NCBI GenBank assembly: GCA_041481445.1
Contig: JBGPBV010000088.1
Location: 1 to 27,366, forward strand
Length of the DNA: 27,366 nucleotides
Direction of reading: 5' to 3'
DNA from: AA29 sp041481445
GTDB taxonomy: Bacteria; Acidobacteriota; Vicinamibacteria; Fen-336
Shown: piece by piece, positions 15,192 to 21,924 of the stretch
Numbering within the stretch: the stretch's first letter is position 1
Layout: every line of letters begins with the position of its first letter
Made by a program: the position numbers and the translations under genes
Notes under the pieces: generated by a model
Seen by the model: only the letters and a program-made list of their open reading frames with translations
What the model was told of the DNA's origin: nothing
Database searches by the model: none

Positions 15192-15211
15192 GATCCGCGA
15201 AGACGCGGATC
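15192..15211 (-). promoter_or_regulatory. Hairpin in the aroA leader
   Basis: GATCCGCG (15192-15199) and CGCGGATC (15204-15211) pair perfectly around a 4-nt loop, 7 nt upstream of the aroA ATG. The only SD-like bases (GGAT, minus strand) fall in the arm nearer the gene. An extended -10-like TGATAGGAT overlaps its upstream edge on the minus strand. A role in expression is inference. Confidence 0.35.
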
Positions 15212-15248
15212 CTATCACGCTCGCCGCAAGTGCCGCCGCTCGTGTGTG

Positions 15249-15277
15249 TTGACCGTCCCGGAGGCCCATGCTACGGT
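15249..15277 (+). promoter_or_regulatory. Sigma-70-type promoter for the RsbW-like gene
   Basis: The -35 is TTGACC (15249-15254) and the -10 is TACGGT (15272-15277), separated by 17 nt, with TG one base upstream of the -10 (extended -10). Transcription would start near 15284, about 28 nt before the ATG at 15312. Confidence 0.55.
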
Positions 15278-15311
15278 GCCGCCCGGTGCCGCCGCCCGGC
15301 GCCTTTCCCGA

Positions 15312-15737
15312 ATGAAGACCTCCCAGAGCCGGACGGTCAAGCTCGACATCGCCAGCCGCTTCGAGATGCTCGACATGGTGCAGACGGTCCTCATGCACCT
15401 CGCGGGCATGCTGTCGTTCGAGGAGGACGCCGCGCACTACATGAGCGTGGCCGTGCGGGAGTCGGTCGTGAACGCGATCAAGCACGGCAACCGTCAGGAC
15501 GAGAACAAGCGCGTGGCCGTCGTGTTCACCATCCATCCCGGCGCGCTCGAGGTGAAGGTCCAGGACCAGGGCGGAGGGTTCGATCCGGAGTCGGTGCCGA
15601 ACCCGATCGCGGAGGAGAACCTCCTCAAGGCCTACGGCCGCGGCATCTTCTTCATGCGCTCGTTCATGGACGAGGTGTCGTATTCCTTCCCGGCCAGGGG
15701 CGGCACCGTGGTGCGCATGCTCAAGAAGAGGGCCTGA
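15312..15737 (+). CDS. RsbW-like anti-sigma factor / Ser-Thr kinase (GHKL ATPase)
   Basis: The protein has 141 residues, the length of stand-alone RsbW/SpoIIAB-type kinases, which bind a sigma factor and phosphorylate an anti-anti-sigma protein. The N box is ESVVNAIKHGN (~residues 53-63), G1 is VQDQGGGFDPE, and G2 is GRGIFFMRSFMDEV. The ATG at 15312 follows a good promoter; the in-frame extension upstream is not family-like. No STAS-domain partner or cognate sigma factor is adjacent: the nearest sigma gene, at 21925, is of the kinase-associated ECF type and probably unrelated. Its 3' end overlaps the convergent glycosyltransferase gene by 17 nt. The partner-switching role is inferred from the family. 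Confidence 0.85.
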   Translation: MKTSQSRTVKLDIASRFEMLDMVQTVLMHLAGMLSFEEDAAHYMSVAVRESVVNAIKHGNRQDENKRVAVVFTIHPGALEVKVQDQGGGFDPESVPNPIAEENLLKAYGRGIFFMRSFMDEVSYSFPARGGTVVRMLKKRA

Positions 15738-17295
15738 GCCGGACGAGGGCCTGGCCGCGGGGCCCTTCCGAGATCACGACCGCGGCAAAGCCCGGCAGCT
15801 TTCGCAGGACGCGCAGCTCGGCGGGACCGCACAGCACGAGCGCGGGCGCCGCGCGCGCCGCGCCCGTGATCTCCGCGAGCGTCGAGACCTCGCGTACCCT
15901 CCCGTCGTTGTAGAAGTAGCCCGCCATCCAGGCGGTGCGCCAGGCGTTCCAGGCGAGCACCTCCTGGCCGCCGGTGAAGCGGAAGAGCTCGCGCCCCGAC
16001 TCGCGCCGCGACAAGAGCGGCGGAGCCGCGTTCGTGAGCAGGAGGAGGAGGCCGGCCGCGCCCACGCGCAGGATGCGCAACGCGCCGGCGGGGTCGGGCC
16101 CCAGCCGGCGGGAGGCGGCGAGCGCGGCGAGCAGGGCCCAGAGCGCGGGCGGGATGGCCAGGGCCCACAGCGGCTCGCTCATCTCGCGGAGGACGATCGG
16201 GGTCGCGGCGACCAGCGCCCCCAGGGCGACGGTGACGAGGCCGGCCGCCCGCACCGTCCAGCCGCGCCGCCGCCCGCCCACGATCTCGTCCGCGGCCCGG
16301 CCGGCGGCGATCGCGAGCGGTGGCAGGCACGGCAGGATGTACCCGGGCAGCTTGGAGGCGGCGGCCGAGAAGAAGACGAGGGGTGCCCCGAGCCAGCACA
16401 GGACGAACAGGTCGGCGGCCCGGCGCGGCCGCAGGGCGGCCAGCCCGGGCACGATCAGGCCCGATCCCATGAAGAGCCCGCCCACGAGGAGGGGCGCGTA
16501 GTAGAGGACGGACCCCGGGTGGTTGTGGATCGTCGAGGTGAAGCGGGCGACGTTGTGGTTCAGGAGGAAGACGTCCACGAACTCGCGGCCCTGGGTGGCG
16601 AGGATCGCGCCGTACCAGGGGCCGGCGACCGCGACCATCGCGACGATCGCCAGCGGCACGCGGCTCGCGATGCGTCGGCAGGCTTCCGGTCGATCGCGGG
16701 CGGCGGCCAGGTAGGCGAGGGCGACGAGCGCCGGGAGAAGCGCGCCCAGCGGTCCCTTCGCGAGCAGCGCGAGTCCGGCGCAAGCGCCCGCGGCGATGAC
16801 CGCCATCCGTCCCGCGATGCCGAGGAGGCGCAGGCCGGCCAGGCCGATGCTGGCGGTCACCGTGGCCGCGAGCAGCATGTCCATGGAGGCGGCGCGGCCG
16901 TACACGAACGCGAGCAGCCCGGTGCCGCACAGGAAGCCGGCGTGCAGGCCGGCCGCGCCTCCGTAGAGGCGCGCCCCGACCAGAGCGGTCAGCCCGGCCA
17001 GGAGGACGGCGGCCACGGCCGAGGGCAGGCGCGCCGCCGTCTCGTTCTCCCCGAGCACGGAGAACGCCCTTCCCGCCATCCAGTAGTAGAGCGGCGGCTT
17101 CTCGAGCCAGGGCCGGCCCTGCAGGGTCGGCAGGACCCAATCGCCGCGCCGGTGCATCTCGACGGCCACGCGCGCGTAGCGCGGCTCGTCGGGGCCGATC
17201 AGGGGCGCCTCACCCAGACGGAAGAGGAGGAGCGCGGTGACCAGCGCGAGGAGGAGTGCGGTCCCGCGGGGCGGCAGGGCCGCGTTTGGAGGCAT
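15721..17295 (-). CDS. ArnT/PMT-type integral membrane glycosyltransferase (GT39/GT83-like)
   Basis: The protein has 524 residues and about 11-12 membrane helices. After the first helix comes the signature periplasmic loop IGPDEPRYARVAVEM (catalytic-type D36-E37), then RGDWVLPTLQGRPWLEKPPL and YYWMAG. Later loops include NHNVARFTSTIHNHPGSVLY and SKLPGYILPCLPPLAIAAG, typical of PMT_2 proteins. These enzymes transfer a sugar from a polyprenyl-phosphate carrier to lipid A, another lipid or protein on the outer face of the inner membrane. The donor and acceptor are not evident, and no arn or lipid A genes are nearby. A short soluble C-terminal tail (~residues 440-524) follows the last helices. 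The ATG at 17295 has no strong SD. Confidence 0.85.
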   Translation of the reverse strand: MPPNAALPPRGTALLLALVTALLLFRLGEAPLIGPDEPRYARVAVEMHRRGDWVLPTLQGRPWLEKPPLYYWMAGRAFSVLGENETAARLPSAVAAVLLAGLTALVGARLYGGAAGLHAGFLCGTGLLAFVYGRAASMDMLLAATVTASIGLAGLRLLGIAGRMAVIAAGACAGLALLAKGPLGALLPALVALAYLAAARDRPEACRRIASRVPLAIVAMVAVAGPWYGAILATQGREFVDVFLLNHNVARFTSTIHNHPGSVLYYAPLLVGGLFMGSGLIVPGLAALRPRRAADLFVLCWLGAPLVFFSAAASKLPGYILPCLPPLAIAAGRAADEIVGGRRRGWTVRAAGLVTVALGALVAATPIVLREMSEPLWALAIPPALWALLAALAASRRLGPDPAGALRILRVGAAGLLLLLTNAAPPLLSRRESGRELFRFTGGQEVLAWNAWRTAWMAGYFYNDGRVREVSTLAEITGAARAAPALVLCGPAELRVLRKLPGFAAVVISEGPRGQALVRLRPSS

Positions 17296-17314
17296 CCGCC
17301 GGGCATCCTACAAT
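17286..17314 (+). promoter_or_regulatory. Sigma-70-type promoter for the IMPase-family gene
   Basis: TTGGAG (17286-17291), a 17-nt spacer and TACAAT (17309-17314). Transcription would start near 17321, leaving about a 15-nt leader that contains GGAGGA before the GTG at 17336. The promoter overlaps the 5' end of the divergent glycosyltransferase gene. Confidence 0.6.
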
Positions 17315-17335
17315 CGCGCGTTTCGGAGGAGCAAG

Positions 17336-18121
17336 GTGTCGAGCACGAGGGAGACGGCAGTCGCGGCCGAGGCGGTGGTGATGGCGGGCGCGATCCAGAA
17401 GGCCCGCTACGGCTCCGCCGACCTCGACGTGCAGTTCAAGGGCGAGATCGACATCGTGACCGCGGTCGACAAGGCCTGCGAGGCGGCGGTCGTCGAGCTC
17501 CTGCGGAGCCGCTTCCCCGACCACGACATCGTCACGGAAGAGACGGACCTGGAGCGCCGCGGCTCGCGCTACGTCTGGTTCGTGGACCCGCTCGACGGTA
17601 CCACCAACTTCGCCCACTCCTACCCGTTCTTCTGCTGCTCGGTCGCCCTCACCCTGGACGGCCAGCCCATCGCGGGTGCGGTGTACGACCCCATCAAGGA
17701 GGAGCTGTTCACGGCCGAGCGCGGGGCGGGGGCGCATCTCAACGGCCGGCGCCTCCACGTCACCGACCGCGCCGAGCTGCTGCACAGCCTCCTCACCACG
17801 GGGTTCCCCTACGACATGCGCCTCGACCTCGACGCCGCCCTCCGCCTCTTCAACCGCTTCATGGGCGTGGCGCGCGCGATCCGCCGCGACGGCGCGGCCG
17901 CCCTCGACCTTTCCTACGTGGCCGCGGGCCGGGCGGACGGCTTCTGGGAGGAGCGCCTCAATCCCTGGGACGTGATGGCGGGGGCGCTCCTGGTCACGGA
18001 GGCGGGAGGGCTCATCACGCGCTTCGACGGGTCGCCGCTGTCGTTAGAGGCGGACCAGATCGTGGCCGCCAACCCCGCGCTGCACGCGCGCATGCTGGAA
18101 GTGCTCGCCCGCCGCGACTGA
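17336..18121 (+). CDS. Inositol-monophosphatase family protein
   Basis: The protein has 261 residues, typical of IMPase/SuhB enzymes, which hydrolyse inositol monophosphate and related sugar phosphates using Mg2+. Metal ligands are present: EIDIVTAVDK, the TEET block (E68, E69), DPLDGTTNF (D84, D87), and NPWDVMAGALLVTEAGG (D212). The GTG at 17336 is preceded by GGAGGA at good spacing. Codon 237 is TTA (18044-18046), one of only two in-frame TTA codons I noticed in the window, and the tRNA gene that would read it starts 23 nt after this gene ends. SuhB proteins can also act in rRNA antitermination; that cannot be decided here. Confidence 0.9.
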   Translation: MSSTRETAVAAEAVVMAGAIQKARYGSADLDVQFKGEIDIVTAVDKACEAAVVELLRSRFPDHDIVTEETDLERRGSRYVWFVDPLDGTTNFAHSYPFFCCSVALTLDGQPIAGAVYDPIKEELFTAERGAGAHLNGRRLHVTDRAELLHSLLTTGFPYDMRLDLDAALRLFNRFMGVARAIRRDGAAALDLSYVAAGRADGFWEERLNPWDVMAGALLVTEAGGLITRFDGSPLSLEADQIVAANPALHARMLEVLARRD

Positions 18122-18144
18122 GCGAAGATAGGGCGCGCGCCATC

Positions 18145-18221
18145 GCTGGTGTAGCCCAATCGGCAGAGGCGGCCGACTTAAAATCGGCGCAGTCTGGGTT
18201 CGAATCCCAGCACCAGCACCA
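18145..18221 (+). tRNA. tRNA with anticodon UAA (Leu-like, short variable loop)
   Basis: The acceptor stem GCTGGTG/CACCAGC is perfect, the D arm is GCC/GGC with an 11-nt loop (CAATCGGCAGA), the anticodon arm GCCGA/TCGGC encloses CTTAAAA (anticodon TAA at 18179-18181), the T arm CTGGG/CCCAG encloses TTCGAAT, the discriminator is A and CCA is encoded. D-arm, discriminator and anticodon resemble tRNA-Leu. The variable region is only GCAGT (18189-18193), however, whereas bacterial tRNA-Leu normally has a long variable arm. It lies 23 nt after the IMPase-family stop and may be co-transcribed with it. Confidence 0.88.
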
Positions 18222-18277
18222 ACTTACACGCGAACCCTCTCGAACCTGTCATGGTCGCGTCCGCGGCACGGCGGCCT

Positions 18278-19165
18278 CTAGAAGGCGGCCGGCCAGCAGG
18301 TCGAACGGTAGGCGCCGCCGTCGACGCGCCGCACGGTACCGTCGCTCAGGAAGATCTTGTAGTGCTCGGAGAAGCGGTTCTCCTTCTTGACCTGGACCTC
18401 CTCGCTGTCCCACCACCCGCAATATCCCTTCTGGACCATCGCGTCGATGAACCATTGGTGGTAGATGTTCAGGTAACCCTCGTTGACGTGCGGCGTGTGC
18501 GCGTGCGGGTTGTCGAAGGCCTCCGGGTGCTGGCGGATGACCTGGTCGAGCGCGCTCTCGACGTCGGCCTCGTAGACGGCGTTCTCGGCGCCGCAGGTGA
18601 TGTCGAGGCTCGAGGGCAGGCGGCATCCAGGGCTCGTCGGGTTGAACGGGGGACGGGGCGTCGGGAACGCCGCCGGGTGGCAGGTGGCGCGGTACATCGA
18701 GTCGCCGGTGCGCAGGTAACCGCGTGAGGTGATGAGGTGGTACTGGTCGTTGAAGCTCGGGTCGTTGGTGACCTGGATCTCCTCGCTGTCGAAGCCGGCG
18801 CACAGGCCCATGCGGTCGAGGTTCTCGATGACCCCGACGAGCAGACGGCCGGAGCTGAGGACCAGCGTGTTCGGGCCCGCGTCCTGGAAGATCTCCGGCT
18901 GCTGGGCCCGGACCTGCCGGATCGCGGCCTCCACCTGGGCCTGGAAGTTGGCCCCCTCCGCCGGGCAGTTGCCGATGTCCTTGGTCTGGACCGGCAGCCT
19001 CGAGCAGCTGCTGGAGCCCGGGAAACTGGGAGTGAGCGCGGGCGCCGGGGTCGCGGTGGTCACCGGGACGGGCGAAGGCGAACTCACGGCGGTCGGGGTC
19101 TCGTGTTTACCGCACGCCCCCAGGAATGCGACCACGAGCACGAGGTACGACCGGCGTTGCCGCAT
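18278..19165 (-). CDS. Lipoprotein with a duplicated four-cysteine domain
   Basis: The protein has 295 residues. A lipoprotein signal ends in LGAC with C18 as the lipidated Cys; a Pro/Thr/Ser linker runs to ~residue 50. Two copies of a ~115-residue domain follow (about 54-167 and 181-295). Each has four Cys (54, 67, 122, 162 and 181, 191, 249, 290), a helix beginning FQAQVEAAI or YEADVESAL, a DSEE(I/V)QV strand and a closing YR(A/S)TCxPAAF. Matching Cys spacing suggests two disulfides per domain. I do not recognise the family; a surface binding function is possible. The ATG at 19165 has GGAGGAAGGGG upstream. It stands alone, convergent to the tRNA. Confidence 0.8.
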   Translation of the reverse strand: MRQRRSYLVLVVAFLGACGKHETPTAVSSPSPVPVTTATPAPALTPSFPGSSSCSRLPVQTKDIGNCPAEGANFQAQVEAAIRQVRAQQPEIFQDAGPNTLVLSSGRLLVGVIENLDRMGLCAGFDSEEIQVTNDPSFNDQYHLITSRGYLRTGDSMYRATCHPAAFPTPRPPFNPTSPGCRLPSSLDITCGAENAVYEADVESALDQVIRQHPEAFDNPHAHTPHVNEGYLNIYHQWFIDAMVQKGYCGWWDSEEVQVKKENRFSEHYKIFLSDGTVRRVDGGAYRSTCWPAAF

Positions 19166-19267
19166 GAACCCCTTCCTCCTTGGTCGGCGCGCCGGCGGCC
19201 ATGGCGATGCCGGTCGGCGCGATCCGCTAGCATCGCTCAGTCCGGGGCCGTAGTGGTTCCGGAACGC
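19166..19267. other. Intergenic stretch beside the tRNA remnant
   Basis: It contains a perfect 10-bp palindrome GTTCCGGAAC (19256-19265) abutting the CCA end of the tRNA half, and two copies of GGTCGGCGCG. No gene is evident. The palindrome could mark a recombination junction, but this is only a suggestion. Confidence 0.3.
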
Positions 19268-19318
19268 TGGAGCGGGCGCTGGGACTTGAACCCAGGACCT
19301 GCTGACTACGACCCTGCT
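19268..19318 (-). pseudogene. 3' half of a tRNA gene (remnant)
   Basis: Read on the minus strand, the T arm CTGGG-TTCAAGT-CCCAG, a 3' acceptor strand CGCCCGC, discriminator T and CCA are intact. The variable loop AGGTC and a 3' anticodon strand TCAGC precede them, after a loop GTCGTAG that would give anticodon CGT (Thr-like). The anticodon stem has one mismatch, and neither a D arm nor a matching 5' acceptor strand (GCGGGCG) exists upstream: the MaoC-like coding sequence occupies that place, its stop overlapping the remnant by 2 nt. Loss of the 5' half at the edge of a compositional shift is what an integration or deletion at a tRNA gene leaves. Confidence 0.7.
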
Positions 19319-19733
19319 AGAGCCTGGCCGTCACGAGGACACGCCCTTTGGCGCCGACGGCCGTCTGGCCGTCCTCCCCCTTGATGCGGCCTCGTAACTC
19401 CACGATGTCGCCATCGAGTCGCCCGCTCGGGGTGACTCTTACAACGATCCAGTCCAGGTGAATCGTCTCGTCTGCGAAAACCGGGCGCCGGAAGCGGACC
19501 CAGAACTCCAGGCCCACCATCGATCCCTTCTTGGAGAAGTGTGATGCGGTGAGCCCGAGCAGGAGAGCCGCCGTGTGGGTGCCGCTCGCTATCAGGCGAC
19601 CAAATCTGGTCGACGCCGCGAAGCCCGGATCGTGATGAACCGGGTTGTCATCGCCGGCCGCGTGGGCGTATGCAGCCACGGAGGAGGGCGAGAGTGTGAC
19701 CTGCGAGGAAAAACGCTCTCGTGGATGGGCCAT
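19317..19733 (-). CDS. MaoC-like (R)-specific enoyl-CoA hydratase family protein
   Basis: The protein has 138 residues. The hydratase-2 motif is clear: YAHAAGDDNPVHHDPGFAAS followed by TRFGRLIASG, with the catalytic Asp/His pair in a hot-dog fold. Such enzymes hydrate trans-2-enoyl-CoA or act on related CoA esters; some members are non-catalytic thioester-binding proteins. I chose the ATG at 19733 because GAGG lies 5 nt upstream; ATG 19736 and TTG 19754 are in-frame alternatives. The gene contains one of two in-frame TTA codons I noticed in the window (19395-19397) and is less GC-rich than genes to its left. Its stop abuts the tRNA remnant. Confidence 0.85.
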   Translation of the reverse strand: MAHPRERFSSQVTLSPSSVAAYAHAAGDDNPVHHDPGFAASTRFGRLIASGTHTAALLLGLTASHFSKKGSMVGLEFWVRFRRPVFADETIHLDWIVVRVTPSGRLDGDIVELRGRIKGEDGQTAVGAKGRVLVTARL

Positions 19734-19870
19734 CATGTCCTCAGTTTCATTCAAGGCCGCGCCTCCTGTTCAGCTCGGGCTCGGCATGTCCCGACCAGCC
19801 GAGGCCACGACACGATACGGCCGCGACGAGCCGCAGGCCCGGCGTCTCGGCGATGCTCGCGGAAAGCCGC

Positions 19871-21040
19871 TCATCTCACGGCTCCCCGCAGCGGCCGGAA
19901 GAAGCTTCGGATGTCCTCGACCAGCAGCTCCGGCTCCTCCATCGCCGCGAAATGACCGCCGCGCGGCAGCTCCGTCCAGCGCGTGACGTTGTAGCCCCTC
20001 TCGACCCATGGCCGAGGAGCCGCCGGTGCTTCCTTCGCGAGAGTGACGATGCCGCACGGCGCCTCGACACGCTCGCCTTTCGCGAGTTGGATCGGATTGC
20101 GCTTGGCTTCGTAGTAGAGGCGGTTTGCGGAGGCAATCGTTCCGGTGACCCAGTACAACGTCACGTGCGTCAGGATGACGTCCTTTGAGAAGCGCCTTTC
20201 GACCGTGCCGTCGCAGTCCGACCAGTCGCGCAGCTTTTCCAGGATCCAGGCCAGCAGGCCCACGGGCGAATCCGTGAGCGCATAGGCGAGCGTGTCTGGT
20301 CGTGTCGCCTGCGCGTGTGCGTACGCACCCTCGCTCTCGTACCAGTTCTGCGCGCTCTCGAGGAAGGCCTTCTCGTCCTTGCCGAGAGGTTGGGCACCGT
20401 CGCCAAGGAAGGGACGGTAGGATCCGGGAATGTAGTTCAGGTGAAGTCCCATCAACGCACCGGGAAAGCAAAGCCCGATTCGCGTCGACACGCTGGCGCC
20501 CCAGTCTCCTCCCTGGGCGCAGAAGCGTTCGAAGCCGAGCCCGGCCATGAGCCTCACCCAGAGCTCCGCAATCCGCTTCGGGTCCATGCCACGCTCCGCG
20601 GCCGGCGCCGAAAAAGCGTAGCCGGGCAGCGACGGAACGACGACCTCGAAGGCGTCTCGAGGATCGCCGCCGAAGCGTTCTGGGTGCGCGAGTCGAGGGA
20701 TGACGTCGAGCATTTCCAGGAAGGAGCCAGGCCATCCGTGAGTGATCACGAGCGGCAGGGGACTCTCACCGCTGCCGCGCTCGTGGATGAAATGGATGCG
20801 GGCTCCATCGACGACCGCCTGGAAATGCGCGAAGCGGTTGATGGCGCGTTGCTGCTCTCTCCAGTCGAACGCCGTTCGCCAGTACTCGACCAGCCCCTTC
20901 ATGTACGCAAGCTCGACGCCATAGTCCCAGCCCGACCCAGGTATGACGAACGGCCACCGTGTCGCTTCAAGCCGGCGTCGCAGGTCGTTGAGCGCAGCCT
21001 CTCCCACGTCGACGACGAACGGCCGGCACTCCGTCAGCAT
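19871..21040 (-). CDS. Epoxide hydrolase (alpha/beta-hydrolase with EHN N-terminal domain)
   Basis: The protein has 389 residues, the usual length for EHN-type epoxide hydrolases, which open epoxides with water. The N-terminal domain (RPFVVDVGEAALNDLRRRLE, ~6-75) is followed by the oxyanion motif HGWPGS (101-106), the nucleophile elbow GGDWGAS (D179) and a catalytic His near 363 (RGGHFAAMEEPELL). The ATG at 21040 is preceded by GGAGGTG at good spacing; the longer in-frame start at 21184 lacks family resemblance. A 6-bp hairpin (21056-21071) lies just upstream of the SD. Codon use is less GC-biased than in flanking genes, consistent with later acquisition. The natural substrate is unknown. Confidence 0.9.
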   Translation of the reverse strand: MLTECRPFVVDVGEAALNDLRRRLEATRWPFVIPGSGWDYGVELAYMKGLVEYWRTAFDWREQQRAINRFAHFQAVVDGARIHFIHERGSGESPLPLVITHGWPGSFLEMLDVIPRLAHPERFGGDPRDAFEVVVPSLPGYAFSAPAAERGMDPKRIAELWVRLMAGLGFERFCAQGGDWGASVSTRIGLCFPGALMGLHLNYIPGSYRPFLGDGAQPLGKDEKAFLESAQNWYESEGAYAHAQATRPDTLAYALTDSPVGLLAWILEKLRDWSDCDGTVERRFSKDVILTHVTLYWVTGTIASANRLYYEAKRNPIQLAKGERVEAPCGIVTLAKEAPAAPRPWVERGYNVTRWTELPRGGHFAAMEEPELLVEDIRSFFRPLRGAVR

Positions 21041-21240
21041 TCGGCGCCACCTCCAGCGGGCAGCCGCCCGCACGTCATGAATAGCGACGTACGCCGCTCG
21101 GGTATTGTGCTCATGCTGACGGTGAGGAGAACTCATTGGACGAGTTGCAGAGCCGCCCCGATACTCTCGGGATGATCGTGGCACTCGCAGCGACCATGCG
21201 GTGTCGGGCGGACAGAAGAGCGGCGTAGGGAGGTCATGGC
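21041..21240. promoter_or_regulatory. Divergent region between epoxide hydrolase and DinB-like genes
   Basis: The two genes point away from each other, so promoters for both should lie here. Apart from the hairpin at 21056-21071 and a good SD (GGGAGG) before 21241, I see no confident promoter element. Confidence 0.3.
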
Positions 21241-21765
21241 ATGGCGGAGACGTTCGACGAGTACCGGAATCGGATCCTCGGGTACCTCGGGCGCCGCGAC
21301 CCGATCCGCGTGCAGAGAGCTACTCCCGCGAGGTTGCATCGCCTGATCCGTGGCGTGCCGCGCCGTGTGCTCACGCGACGCCCCGCTCCGGGGAAGTGGT
21401 CCATCGTTGAGATTGTCGCGCATCTTGCCGACACGGAGCTGGCGATGGGGTGGCGTCTCCGAAACATGCTGGCAACTCCCGGCGTGGGCCTTCATTGGTG
21501 GGATGAACATCTTTGGTCACAGAAGTGCAACTACGCGCGCACTTCACCCCACCGCTCCATCGCCACGTTTCGGGCGCTGCGAGAGAGCAATCTCGCGCTC
21601 TTGCGTTCCGTGCCGCGGGAGCAGTGGGAGTCTTCCTATGGTGTTCACGACAAGCGAGGGCGGCAGACGGTCATCGAGTTCGTCAGGATGGAGGCCGGAC
21701 ACGATCTCAATCACTTGCTCCAGATCCAGCGCCTCTTGGGCCGCAAGGTAAGCGGCATGGGGTGA
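21241..21765 (+). CDS. DinB-like four-helix metalloprotein
   Basis: The protein has 174 residues. The DinB/YfiT-like fold is suggested by GKWSIVEIVAHLADTELAMG (H61) and, near the end, MEAGHDLNHLLQIQRLLG (H154, H158), the three His that bind a divalent metal in this superfamily. Members act as thiol-dependent S-transferases or as damage- or stress-induced proteins; this one cannot be assigned to a reaction. It is unrelated to DNA polymerase IV, which shares the name. The ATG at 21241 follows GGGAGG by 7 nt. It shares the lower GC of its left neighbours. Confidence 0.82.
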   Translation: MAETFDEYRNRILGYLGRRDPIRVQRATPARLHRLIRGVPRRVLTRRPAPGKWSIVEIVAHLADTELAMGWRLRNMLATPGVGLHWWDEHLWSQKCNYARTSPHRSIATFRALRESNLALLRSVPREQWESSYGVHDKRGRQTVIEFVRMEAGHDLNHLLQIQRLLGRKVSGMG

Positions 21766-21872
21766 GCCGCCCAACAAGGGGATGGAGCAGACTGATGGGG
21801 GATCTCACCGAGCAGCACCTTCTTGCGGTCACATCGTCCGCCTCGAGTGGATCCGAGTACTCGGTCAGCTGG

Positions 21873-21906
21873 TGACGGCATTTGACGGCTCCGTACCAGT
21901 TACAAT
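21873..21906 (+). promoter_or_regulatory. Candidate promoter/operator of the ECF sigma-kinase operon
   Basis: TGACGGC occurs twice exactly 10 bp apart (21873-21879 and 21883-21889), and TACAAT lies at 21901-21906, 19 nt before the ATG at 21925. TTGACG (21882-21887) is only 13 nt from TACAAT, too close for a standard sigma-70 promoter. An ECF-type or activator-dependent promoter is therefore plausible; autoregulation is inference. Confidence 0.4.
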
Positions 21907-21924
21907 CCCCCCACTCTCGGGGCC

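Noticed and set aside
13911..15536. N-terminal extension of shikimate kinase to 15536
   Set aside because: It would run through aroA in another frame; the TTG at 13910 overlapping the aroA stop gives a normal-length kinase.
18222..18277. Terminator between the tRNA and the convergent lipoprotein gene
   Set aside because: The GGCGGCC copies here are direct, not inverted; only a 4-bp stem can form.
21769..21775. GCCCAAC box just after the DinB-like stop, resembling the left end of an integron attC site
   Set aside because: No GTTRRRY partner or internal palindrome is found downstream before the sigma gene, and there is no integrase, so a cassette array is not supported.
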